Assembly: GCA_030428405.1 (NCBI GenBank) | Contig: JAUIEH010000001.1 | Coordinates: 1 to 64,000 of the forward strand | From: Alphaproteobacteria bacterium | GTDB lineage: Bacteria; Pseudomonadota; Alphaproteobacteria; Caulobacterales; Maricaulaceae | Reading direction: 5' to 3' | DNA: 64,000 bases | Part shown: positions 16,805 to 24,725 of the stretch, piece after piece | Layout: the number at the start of each line of letters is the position of its first letter | Position numbering within the stretch: the first letter of the stretch is position 1 | Translations under genes and position numbers: made by a program | Notes under the pieces: model-generated | Told to the model about the DNA's origin: nothing | Databases searched by the model: none | The model's input: only the letters and a program-made list of their open reading frames with translations

Positions 16805-17320
16805 TCAAGGCGACCTCGCGCCATCACCGGTCAGCAGGTCCTCGAGGAAGAAAGCGGACAACTCGTTTCTTCCGGACAATCCCGCCTTGCGATAGAGCGC
16901 GCGGGCCTGCTCCCTCGCCGTCCGTTCGCTGGTCTGGCGAACATCTGCGATTTCGCGATGACTAAGTCCCTTCAGGAGGAGAAGGCCGATCTCGGCTTCC
17001 GCCGCGCTCAACCGCCAAGCATCGAACTGTTTCTGAATTGCGGAGCTTAGGCCGCGGACGATCTCTTGATTTTCCCGCCGCCAGCGCGCCGCATCTTCGC
17101 GCGCGGCGGCTAAGTCGCCGCTTACGCGGCTGACCGTGCGAAGCATCAGCACGACCCCAATCGCAGCGCCGATAAGCACAGTGCCTTCGATCGCCAGATG
17201 GACGATGCCCGCGCCTTCTTGGCGATCGATGACAAGATCGGCCGCGATCAAGATGGCGATCGCGCCAAACAGAAACGCCGAGGCCAGCCTGAGCCGCCGC
17301 TCCCTTACGTCATCCGACAT
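16805..17320 (-). CDS. LuxR-type helix-turn-helix regulator with two membrane segments
   Basis: The ATG at 17320 has a strong AGGAGG 4 nt upstream. The 171-residue protein has two hydrophobic segments (about 12-30 and 42-63), a coiled-coil-like stretch, then a GerE/LuxR-type domain (LSAAEAEIGLLLLKGLSHREIADVRQ.., about 103-165). It therefore looks like a membrane-anchored transcription factor without a receiver domain. It is divergent from the cytochrome b561 gene, with only about 110 bp between them, so it may control that gene. The signal sensed is unknown. Confidence 0.8.
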   Translation of the reverse strand: MSDDVRERRLRLASAFLFGAIAILIAADLVIDRQEGAGIVHLAIEGTVLIGAAIGVVLMLRTVSRVSGDLAAAREDAARWRRENQEIVRGLSSAIQKQFDAWRLSAAEAEIGLLLLKGLSHREIADVRQTSERTAREQARALYRKAGLSGRNELSAFFLEDLLTGDGARSP

Positions 17321-17431
17321 AACGCCTCCTGATCGCACTTATTCGTCGGCGATCTGTCACACGACTAATAGCGCCCGCCGCATACGCGCGACATGTCTAG
17401 TCGACGAAAAGAGCAGCGGAGCCGCAGCGAG

Positions 17432-18115
17432 ATGGCAACAGAGAAAGATGACGCGGTCGTTCGTGTCTGGGACCCGATAGTTCGGATCGGACACTGGGTT
17501 ATCGTGGTCGGCTTCTTCACCGCCTATCTGACCGGCGACGAGTTTTTGTCGGTCCACGTCTGGGCGGGATATGCCGTGTCTGCGACAGTCGCTGTTCGCA
17601 TCGTTTGGGGATTTGTCGGCCCGCGACACGCGCGATTTGCGAGCTTCGTTCGCGGCCCCGCCGCCACCTGGAGGCACATCTCCGGCTTGATCTCCGGCCG
17701 CGCCGAACGCCATCTCGGGCACAACCCGGCGGGCGCGGCCATGATCCTCGCCCTGCTGGTCGCACTTTCCGGAACGATCGTCTCCGGTTTGGCTCTCTAT
17801 GCTGTCGAAGAAGGCAAGGGGCCGTTCGCGGTCGTGATGGCCGCCGCCAGCTCTGATTCCGAGCTCTCACGTGGGCTGGCGATGTATCACTCAGACAGCC
17901 ACGAGCGCGAGGAAGACGGCGAATACGATCGCGATCACGGTGAGCACGAATTCGAAGAGGCTGAAGAACTCCTCGAGGAGGCTCACTCGGCCTTCACCTA
18001 CGTGACCTTGATCCTGATCGGACTGCACATTCTTGGCGTTGTCGCCTCAAGCCTCGCCCACCGCGAGAACCTCGTTCGCGCCATGGTGACCGGCGTCAAG
18101 CGAGCGGGAAAATAG
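17432..18115 (+). CDS. Cytochrome b561 family protein with an acidic, His-containing loop
   Basis: The frame opens at ATG 17393, but ATG 17432 has GGAG ten nt upstream and gives the usual family N-terminus; the start is not certain. The product (about 227 residues) is a four-helix b-type cytochrome: RIGHW in helix 1, VHVWAGY in helix 2 and a GLHILG histidine in helix 4 are likely heme ligands. Between helices 3 and 4 there is an unusual acidic stretch with many Glu, Asp and His (YHSDSHEREEDGE and following), which could bind metal. Relatives pass electrons between the membrane quinone pool and periplasmic partners. Its role on this element is unknown. Confidence 0.85.
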   Translation: MATEKDDAVVRVWDPIVRIGHWVIVVGFFTAYLTGDEFLSVHVWAGYAVSATVAVRIVWGFVGPRHARFASFVRGPAATWRHISGLISGRAERHLGHNPAGAAMILALLVALSGTIVSGLALYAVEEGKGPFAVVMAAASSDSELSRGLAMYHSDSHEREEDGEYDRDHGEHEFEEAEELLEEAHSAFTYVTLILIGLHILGVVASSLAHRENLVRAMVTGVKRAGK

Positions 18116-18419
18116 TCGCTCGCGCCTGCCTTGCGCGTGAGGCATGGGCGCCGTCGTGGCGCCGCGTTCCTGCTCAACGCAGCGCCCATGGTCCGCAATG
18201 CGTTGGCTAGAAGTCTTGAATCCAATTTGAGTCGAAGCCGTCATGGCCGAACGTCGCGCGAGGACCCAGGCGGCCATTTTCGACGATCTCCGGCCACTTG
18301 CGCGTGTCTTTCGGCAGGGGTGTCGACTGCGCTCAACCTGAAAACGTCACTCCTCAACATCCCAACCGCCGCTCATCCTCACGCACCTGAACGCCACAAA
18401 CAGTGCGGGGGCACAGCCG
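18116..18419. other. Intergenic region before the AlpA-like/DUF2840/traF/relaxase genes
   Basis: About 300 bp with no supported gene. A GGCGCC..GGCGCC inverted repeat lies near 18147-18165, shortly after the cytochrome stop codon. The rest should include the promoter of the next operon, but I cannot point to a clear one. Confidence 0.3.
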
Positions 18420-18626
18420 ATGAACGTCAATCATACCTCAGAGAATTCGAGCCCATTTTTCAACACGGCCGAGGCCGCCGTCTATCTACGCATGCGTAAG
18501 CGCACGCTCGAGAACATGCGCTGGCGCGGCGAGGGGCCGGACTTCCGCAAGCATGGTAAATGGATCTGCTACCACGTCGACGACCTCGAAAAATGGTCGC
18601 GGGCGCGCGCGAGAAACGCGCGATGA
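18420..18626 (+). CDS. Small AlpA/excisionase-like helix-turn-helix protein
   Basis: A 68-residue protein with the MerR-like winged helix pattern of excisionases and AlpA-type regulators: FFNTAEAAVYLRMRKRTLENMRW, then a RKHGKWICYHVDDLEKW strand-helix. Its stop overlaps the start of the DUF2840 gene (ATGA), so it heads the DUF2840-traF-relaxase group. It may act in excision of the element or regulate this transfer operon; sequence cannot separate the two. Confidence 0.8.
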   Translation: MNVNHTSENSSPFFNTAEAAVYLRMRKRTLENMRWRGEGPDFRKHGKWICYHVDDLEKWSRARARNAR

Positions 18627-19096
18627 GCGAGGCGCTACCGCTCACCGAGGTGACGCTACGGACCGAAGCGAAGGTCCGCCGCGAGCGCCTGCGCTTCGGC
18701 GCGCCCGTCCGTCGTCAAGCAATTTCGAAGCGCCAGCAGCTTGCCTGGTTGGCGCCAGACGCCACGTTCGCCCTCGTTCGCTGGAGGCGAAACGCCTACG
18801 GCACGGTGTCCTGGCGCTTGTTCATCGCGCAGGCCGGGCGGCCAGGCGAGGCGCTCGTCGCCATCCCCGGCGTACGCCCGGGCGCGCATGCGCTCGCGGT
18901 TCTACAGGGCGCTGTGCGCGTGCGCCGTGGCCTGCTGGCTCTGGGGGAACTAGAGCGCGCCGGCGTCAATCTGCTCGACATTTCGCCCGCCTTTTGGCGG
19001 CGTTTTCAGGAGCGCGTCTTTCAAAAGAAGCCGCTCATTCTACCGTCGCCAAGCCAGGTCGCCTTTGGCTATGCGCGACGAAAGGCGCTGTCGTGA
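18623..19096 (+). CDS. DUF2840 family protein
   Basis: 157 residues from the ATG that overlaps the upstream stop codon. The pattern (LTEVTLRTEAKVRRERLRFG at the start, then WRRNAYGTVSWRLFIAQAG) is that of DUF2840, a family that sits between the AlpA-like gene and traF in many alphaproteobacterial ICEs. Function is unknown. Its stop overlaps the GTG start of traF (GTGA), so the three genes are probably translationally coupled. Confidence 0.85.
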   Translation: MSEALPLTEVTLRTEAKVRRERLRFGAPVRRQAISKRQQLAWLAPDATFALVRWRRNAYGTVSWRLFIAQAGRPGEALVAIPGVRPGAHALAVLQGAVRVRRGLLALGELERAGVNLLDISPAFWRRFQERVFQKKPLILPSPSQVAFGYARRKALS

Positions 19097-19620
19097 AGCG
19101 CAAATCCCAACGGATTTCCGCTCTGATCGCGGTCGGATTCGTGCTGATCGCCGCCGCGTCCGCGATCGAACGGCGGCCCGTTCTTCTCTATAATCCGAGC
19201 CCGAGCGCGCCGCGCGGGCTCTATGTCGTGCGCCCATCTGCGACAGCGGAACGCGGCGATCTCGTCGCCGCGCGGCTGCCCGAATGGGCCCGCGAACTAG
19301 CGTCCGAGCGAGGCTACTTGCCCTCCGGACTACCCGTCATCAAGACGGTTTGGGCCGTCGCCGGCGACCGCGTTTGCGCCGAGAACGGAAGCCTGCGCGT
19401 CGCTGGCCGACCGGCCCTTATCGCCCTCGAATCCGATCGCGCGGGACGCACGATGCCGCGTTGGAGCGAGTGCCGGACGCTCCAGAACGGCGAGGTTTTC
19501 CTCGCATCTACCCAAGTCGATGAGTCCTTCGACGGGCGCTACTTCGGGCCCGTCTCCGCAACCAACATACTTGGACGCGCCGTGCGCGTCTGGCCGCGCG
19601 AAGGGACGCAGCGCCCGTGA
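19093..19620 (+). CDS. traF: Conjugal transfer signal peptidase TraF (S26 family)
   Basis: GTG start coupled to the DUF2840 stop. The 175-residue protein has an N-terminal membrane anchor (about 9-25), the S26 nucleophile region YNPSPSAPRGLY, the general-base segment VIKTVWAVAGDRV with Lys, and the later F.GRYFGPV box. TraF-type peptidases mature and cyclise the TrbC pilin, and a TrbC gene is present at 28169. It is separated from the other transfer genes by the relaxase and the inserted island. Confidence 0.9.
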   Translation: MKRKSQRISALIAVGFVLIAAASAIERRPVLLYNPSPSAPRGLYVVRPSATAERGDLVAARLPEWARELASERGYLPSGLPVIKTVWAVAGDRVCAENGSLRVAGRPALIALESDRAGRTMPRWSECRTLQNGEVFLASTQVDESFDGRYFGPVSATNILGRAVRVWPREGTQRP

Positions 19621-19856
19621 GGCGGTGCGGACGAACGGCGCGGGGGGAAGGGGTGGGGGCTTTAGGCAAGATAAAAGGAGGCGGCGCCAAAGCGCGCCTC
19701 GCCCCTTGTCTGCACATCGAATCCGGCGGCGCCGGAACTTTTCTCGAACGATGTCGCGCTTTCGCGCAAGCGTTTGATATCGCGCGCGAATTCGTGGCGC
19801 CGCTTTCACGTATTCCAACGATTTCAGACGGTTAGCCCCCTGAGCCCCCGCGCCCA
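19621..19856. other. Segment between traF and relaxase; possible oriT
   Basis: A 72-codon frame starting with GTG at 19617 (overlapping the traF stop) runs to 19835, but its composition is not convincing and I do not call it a gene. The segment is a natural place for the transfer origin because oriT usually lies beside the relaxase gene. Short inverted repeats occur (GGCGGCGCC-aaa-GCGCGCC near 19680-19698), but no nick-site consensus could be assigned. Confidence 0.3.
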
Positions 19857-21788
19857 ATGAGCGATAACGACTACAACGAGTTCCGCCCGCGCGTCGGCCG
19901 CATCCGCAGCCTCGGCGACGGCCGCGCTCGGACGTATCTATCGCGCGTCGCGAAGGCCGTGAGCCGCGCGGGCGGCGGGCCGCGCCTGTCTGCCGCCTAC
20001 GCCGCCGGCAGCGGCTTGCCTGCACGCAGCTGGAAGGTCTCTCGCCGCGCGATCGTGAAGGCGCGTGTCGTCAGGCTCACGCCGACCGGTCTCGCGCGCC
20101 AGGCTGCGCACCTCGCCTACATTCAGCGCGACGGGGTGAGCCGCGCGGCGGGCCCTGCGCACCTCTACAATGGCGGCTCGGACGAGGCCGACGGCGAGGC
20201 TTTCGCCGAACGCTCCCGCGGCGACCGCCATCAGTTCCGCTTCATCATCTCGCCCGAGGACACGCGCGAACTCGGCGAACTCAAGCCCTTCGTGCGTGAT
20301 CTCATGAAAGAGATGAGCCGCGATCTCGGCACAGAACTCGATTGGGTGGCGGCGGATCATTTCGATACAGACCATCCCCATACGCATGTCGTGCTGCGCG
20401 GCAAGGAGCAGTACGGGAACGATCTCGTCATTCCGCGCGCCTACATGTCCCACGGCTTCCGCCGCCGCGCCTGTGAGGCGCTCACGCGCGAGCTCGGGCC
20501 CGAGACGGCGGTCGAGGCCTACGAGAAGCTCGTCAGCGAGGTGAAGAAGGACCGGCTCACGCGCATCGACCGGCGCTTGCTGGCGGCGGCGCGCGATCAC
20601 GTCGTGACGCTCGATGTGCGCCACGGCGACGGCCCGCTCTTAGCCTCGCGCCTCAGGCATCTGGAGGACAAGGGTCTCGCCGCGCGCGCGGGCGAGGGCT
20701 GGCGGCTCGCGCCGGAACTCGAAGCGACGCTGCGGCGCATGGGCGAGCGCGGCGACATCATCAAGACGCTGCACCGGTGCCTGCATGAGCGTGGACTCGC
20801 GCGTCCGCTTGCGCCCGACGCCGTGTGGGACGGACGCCGGCCCGAGGCGCGCGTCTTCGCCGGCCGGCTCGTCGCGCTCGGGATCGCAGACGAACTCACC
20901 GACCGCGCCTATGCGATCGTCGACGGCTTCGACGGCAAGGCGCGCCATGTCGATCTGGGTCTCGAGCCGCCTAGCAGCACGATCAGCGAGGGCGCCCTCG
21001 TCGAGGTTCGCCCCAATGCGCCCAAGGGGCTGCGCAAGGGCGACCTGACGATCGCCCAGATCGCGGAGCGCTCGGGCGGGCTCTACAGCGAGGAGCGCCA
21101 CCGCGCCTTCGATCCGGCCGCGCGCGCCGAGTTCATCCGCGCCCATGTGCGCCGGCTGGAGGCGCTGCGCCGGGCGCGGCTCGTCAAGTGTGGGCCCGAG
21201 GGCGACTGGACCATTCCGGCGGACTACGCCGAGACCGCCGCAAACTACGATCGCGCGCAGGCGGCGCGCGCGCCGGCGCGGCTGGCGCTAATCACGGACA
21301 TGTCCTTGTCAGCGCAGGTCGCCGTCCACGACGCCACCTGGCTCGACCGCCGCCTCGCCGGCGAGGGCGAACGCGGCCTGGCCGAGATCGGGCTCGGCCG
21401 CGAGGCGCGTGAGGCGCTGACGCTGAGGCGGCGTTGGCTCGTGCGCGAAGGGCTCCTCGCCGACGACGCGCAAGGCCGCAAGCTGCCGCAGGAGAGCCTG
21501 GCGGAGCTGCGCCGGCGCGGGCTCGAGCGTATCGGCGCGTCACTGTCGCGCGATCTCGGACTGCCCTATGCGCCCGCGCAGGACGGCGAGCGCATCGACG
21601 GGACCTATGTGCGCGCGGAGATGTCGGGCAAGGGCAAGGTCGCCGTCATCACCCGCGCGCGCGACTTCACGCTCGTTCCCTGGCGAGAGGTGCTCGACCG
21701 CAATCTCGGCAAGCGCGTGTCGGGCGTTGTGCGCGGGGACGCGATCTCGTGGGATCTGACGCGGAAACGGGGGATAGGGCCGACGTGA
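19857..21788 (+). CDS. Relaxase/mobilization nuclease with DUF3363 domain (MOBP-like)
   Basis: The 643-residue protein carries a relaxase domain in the first 230 residues. Motif I probably includes the Tyr of HLAYIQRDG (about 83-91), and motif III is HFDTDHPHTHVVLRG (about 168-182) with the metal-binding histidines. The remaining 400 residues fit the DUF3363 tail common in alphaproteobacterial ICE relaxases. The enzyme should nick oriT and pilot the strand to the TraG coupling protein. Length is usual for the family. The following gene is an inserted cargo island rather than traG. Confidence 0.9.
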   Translation: MSDNDYNEFRPRVGRIRSLGDGRARTYLSRVAKAVSRAGGGPRLSAAYAAGSGLPARSWKVSRRAIVKARVVRLTPTGLARQAAHLAYIQRDGVSRAAGPAHLYNGGSDEADGEAFAERSRGDRHQFRFIISPEDTRELGELKPFVRDLMKEMSRDLGTELDWVAADHFDTDHPHTHVVLRGKEQYGNDLVIPRAYMSHGFRRRACEALTRELGPETAVEAYEKLVSEVKKDRLTRIDRRLLAAARDHVVTLDVRHGDGPLLASRLRHLEDKGLAARAGEGWRLAPELEATLRRMGERGDIIKTLHRCLHERGLARPLAPDAVWDGRRPEARVFAGRLVALGIADELTDRAYAIVDGFDGKARHVDLGLEPPSSTISEGALVEVRPNAPKGLRKGDLTIAQIAERSGGLYSEERHRAFDPAARAEFIRAHVRRLEALRRARLVKCGPEGDWTIPADYAETAANYDRAQAARAPARLALITDMSLSAQVAVHDATWLDRRLAGEGERGLAEIGLGREAREALTLRRRWLVREGLLADDAQGRKLPQESLAELRRRGLERIGASLSRDLGLPYAPAQDGERIDGTYVRAEMSGKGKVAVITRARDFTLVPWREVLDRNLGKRVSGVVRGDAISWDLTRKRGIGPT

Positions 21789-22011
21789 CTGCATGCTTCT
21801 CTACAGCGATCGCGCCGAGTCTGGCGGCAGAGCTTCGGGAGCAGGCTTAGATTTCCAAATATGCCGTACAGACTCCGTCACAACCGAATCACCAATATCC
21901 TACGACGTCACATTCTGCGGCAATTGCTGCGCCAGCCTGCCTGTGGCGAGGCACGGTGCGGACGCAGCCAAACTCAGTTAGGCAAGTGAGAGAAACGCAT
22001 CACACAGAACA

Positions 22012-22905
22012 ATGACGGACTCGAACACAACCTACAGTGATCAGCAATTGCTCGACTTCATCTTGGCGATGGAGGACGCACTACTAGAAGAAGGTATGAG
22101 TCCGGAGGCTCGAGGCTTCGAACTCCCTCATCGTGTTCTGGACCAGCTCGGCTACGTGTCCTATTTCACGACCGGCCCTGATCAGCCAGCGGTCCTGGAA
22201 CGCCTTCGGGCGATTCACGAGCGCCTCTACCGACCGCACGACGTCGGCATGGGAAGACTTCACTCCGGCGCATTCATGTTTCGTGGCATCGCGGTCCACG
22301 TGTTTGTGCCGATCGTTTTTGGTCAGGTGCGTGTAAGGCCGTTCGAATGGTGCGATCTCAACGAAATGCAAGTGCAATGGCTTCAATCAAATGCCTTCCA
22401 CGTCAAAGCGTACCTCGCGACGTTCGCAGATATTTTTGATTTTTGCGCCGGAATTCATCCGTTTGAAGGCTACGCGCCGCCAAATGACGCTGCGAAACGT
22501 TGGTTCGACCTTGCCTCGTTCCAGCTACAGGGCGCGAGCGCGATTCTTTGCGCGCACTTGGACGGGCGTGGAGCTACTCAAAGCGCATTGCTAGGCTCTG
22601 AGCTCGCGCTGAAAGCGCCTTTGGCCGCAAATGGTGTGGCGGAGACCGAGCTGAAGAAGCTCGGTCATGATCTCAAGGGCCTCGCGGACGAAGTGGCGGC
22701 GCGATATTCGGACTTCGACCTGCCGGCAGTGCAACAGCGGGTGGCGCTACTCCCTCCCTACGTCGCAAATCGCTACGCACCGGTTCAGCCTTCCCTCTTC
22801 GAGGCCGGCGAGATCGTTGTGGCGGCCCAGTTTGTAGCTGCTGAGGCGATGCGCGCAGTCACTGGCGGTCGCGTTCAAGCAAAAGCAGGTGCCTTCGCGT
22901 CGTAG
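22012..22905 (+). CDS. HEPN-domain-like protein of unknown function
   Basis: This 297-residue protein is not a known ICE core gene. Residues about 160-265 look like a HEPN domain: AKRWFDLASFQLQGASAIL, then SELALKAPLAANG, then KKLGHDLKGLADEV and a PPYVANRYAP turn. This resembles nucleotide-binding or RNase-type HEPN proteins that cluster with defence genes. I do not see the R-x4-6-H RNase motif, so catalytic activity is unproven. The gene is alone on the plus strand in a 2.8-kb island between the relaxase and traG, facing a DUF3644 gene. Confidence 0.55.
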   Translation: MTDSNTTYSDQQLLDFILAMEDALLEEGMSPEARGFELPHRVLDQLGYVSYFTTGPDQPAVLERLRAIHERLYRPHDVGMGRLHSGAFMFRGIAVHVFVPIVFGQVRVRPFEWCDLNEMQVQWLQSNAFHVKAYLATFADIFDFCAGIHPFEGYAPPNDAAKRWFDLASFQLQGASAILCAHLDGRGATQSALLGSELALKAPLAANGVAETELKKLGHDLKGLADEVAARYSDFDLPAVQQRVALLPPYVANRYAPVQPSLFEAGEIVVAAQFVAAEAMRAVTGGRVQAKAGAFAS

Positions 22906-23153
22906 GTGCGCTGCGGGATCAGCAGAGTCGCGGACGATTTCTTATTGCGCCCGTGTGCGGTGGCAACGGCGCTCGATCGGCACCGCCGCTGAGTTCTGTC
23001 TCGACGCGTAGGATCCCGTCTATGTCTCCGCATCTTCGCTGTTGCGGTACTCGTCGAATCGCATGGGTTGACCTCTCCAAGCGCCTGCTCCAGCGACTGA
23101 CGACGGCGAGGTAGTGATATGACGCGGGGGAGTCAGATTCGGCTCAAAATGCT

Positions 23154-24347
23154 CTAGCTCTGCGTTTTCCTCAGGGCTTCGATTTCCGACGGGTTGGAAT
23201 ACGTCGCGATCAAGAAGTCGACCCATGCCTGCGAATACGTGTAGTCGCGGTGGGCTGAGTGATAAACGCAATAACGCTTGTCAGTCTGTCCCGGTTGCTT
23301 TGCGCCAGACGCGGGACGGGCATTATGGCGTTTCCAAGCTAGCTGGTGGCAATGAGAGGTGAAGTCTGGAACAGCCTTTCGTACAATTCTCACTACAGAC
23401 AAAGGCTTGTGAGGAAAGTCTTCGTCAGAGATTCGGGATTTGACAAGTACGTTGTGGATATTTTCGCCCTCTTCGCTATCGGGGCTGATGAATCTAATGT
23501 TTGAGCCAGACCTAGAAGATCCGTCAAGCGTGAATACAATCTGAAATTTGTATTCAACTGCTCCGGGATCATCCGGATCAATATCGGAGTTCAGGCGGGC
23601 GTCGAGGGCCATAATATTTGCGGGGACGGCCAAATCTTGTGTTTCGGATATTTGCATCAAGCTTACGCGAGAGAATTGCAGGGCAAAACCCAAGTTTGAT
23701 TGAAGCGAAAGCATTGGTCCAAAAAGGTCACATATAGTGTTGTCAAAATTTACACAGCACGCTTGAAACAGGCCAAGCCAATTATTGTCAGATAGGCCGA
23801 AGCGGCTGTGCTCAACGGCGTCCCTTATCTCTTTGATCGCTACCAAATTTCTTCGAACGTTGTTCGACAATGGCGTCGTTTGGCGTGAAAGGAGTTCATA
23901 AAGGGAAACGGTCTTCCCATCTGGCCTAGCAATGCTCTCCCCCAGGGTCCGGTCATGGTATTCGTGCATGAGATATGTCCAAGCAATAATCGCGAGGACG
24001 GAAAACTGCTCGGTTCTGAATTTGAGGTGTGGGCTATTGAATATGTGCACGGCCATCATCATGGCCTCGCGAGCACGAATGAGGCGTTCGTCGTCAACGT
24101 CATTCAATCCAGTTATTGGATCGTATAGTGTTTTCTTAAGTTTGAATAATTCAAGTTCATCGCTTGTAGCTGCCTCTTGCGAGTCGTCGGACTTAACTTC
24201 AGTTATGCGTGCACTGTTAATTGTTGCGTTGCGGCCACGATTGACTAGGTCTTGGATGTCTTGGTTGCGCATATCCTCGGCTAGCATGGCCTTCACTGCG
24301 CGTTTCTCGTCCTTGGTTAGACTTCCCTCCTTCAAGCGCTTAGCCAT
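23154..24347 (-). CDS. DUF3644 (HEPN-superfamily) protein, possible RNase in defence
   Basis: The 397-residue protein has the DUF3644 pattern: REAMMMAVHIFNSPHLKFRTEQF, then AIIAWTYLMHEYHDR, and IKEIRDAVEHS. The last has R-x4-H, the catalytic motif of HEPN RNases. DUF3644 proteins are often beside defence genes. Base composition is clearly lower in GC than the neighbouring transfer genes, with many AT-rich codons, which points to recent, separate acquisition. A small overlapping upstream gene (24340-24588) may be its partner. Confidence 0.7.
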   Translation of the reverse strand: MAKRLKEGSLTKDEKRAVKAMLAEDMRNQDIQDLVNRGRNATINSARITEVKSDDSQEAATSDELELFKLKKTLYDPITGLNDVDDERLIRAREAMMMAVHIFNSPHLKFRTEQFSVLAIIAWTYLMHEYHDRTLGESIARPDGKTVSLYELLSRQTTPLSNNVRRNLVAIKEIRDAVEHSRFGLSDNNWLGLFQACCVNFDNTICDLFGPMLSLQSNLGFALQFSRVSLMQISETQDLAVPANIMALDARLNSDIDPDDPGAVEYKFQIVFTLDGSSRSGSNIRFISPDSEEGENIHNVLVKSRISDEDFPHKPLSVVRIVRKAVPDFTSHCHQLAWKRHNARPASGAKQPGQTDKRYCVYHSAHRDYTYSQAWVDFLIATYSNPSEIEALRKTQS

Positions 24348-24588
24348 GTAGTGCTCCTGACGCGTCCCAGTAAAATCTGTTCACGAGGCTCACAATATCA
24401 GCTTCCGGTGGATCGGGCTCGATGCGTACGACAAGCGATTCGCGAAGCCGTTCTTGAGGAACGAATCGGGGCCCGCCGTTCCCCCTGAGGCAACAGCGTC
24501 GGAGCACAAAATAAGTTTTGTGTGTAGAGGGGGCGCTCAGCGCCGCCAGCTGCAAAAGGGCGGCACCAAATTCAGCGTACTCATTCAT
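24340..24588 (-). CDS. Small hypothetical protein upstream of the DUF3644 gene
   Basis: An 82-residue frame whose stop lies 8 nt inside the DUF3644 gene, as expected for a coupled upstream gene. It shows several Cys and Arg residues (YFVLRRCCLRGNGG) and a possible C-terminal strand-helix (EADIVSLVNRFYW). I do not recognise a family. The tight overlap and same strand are the evidence; it might be an accessory or antidote to the DUF3644 protein, which is inference. Confidence 0.45.
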   Translation of the reverse strand: MNEYAEFGAALLQLAALSAPSTHKTYFVLRRCCLRGNGGPRFVPQERLRESLVVRIEPDPPEADIVSLVNRFYWDASGALHG

Positions 24589-24725
24589 TCCCGATAGCCA
24601 CTCACCGTGCTCATTTCGTCATCCATTGTGCACGTATAACCGCTTGAAAACACTCTGCAAACCCGCGTTGACGCGGGTACCGTCCGCGCATGAGGCTCAG
24701 CTCCGGAAAGGGGACTTCAGCCATC

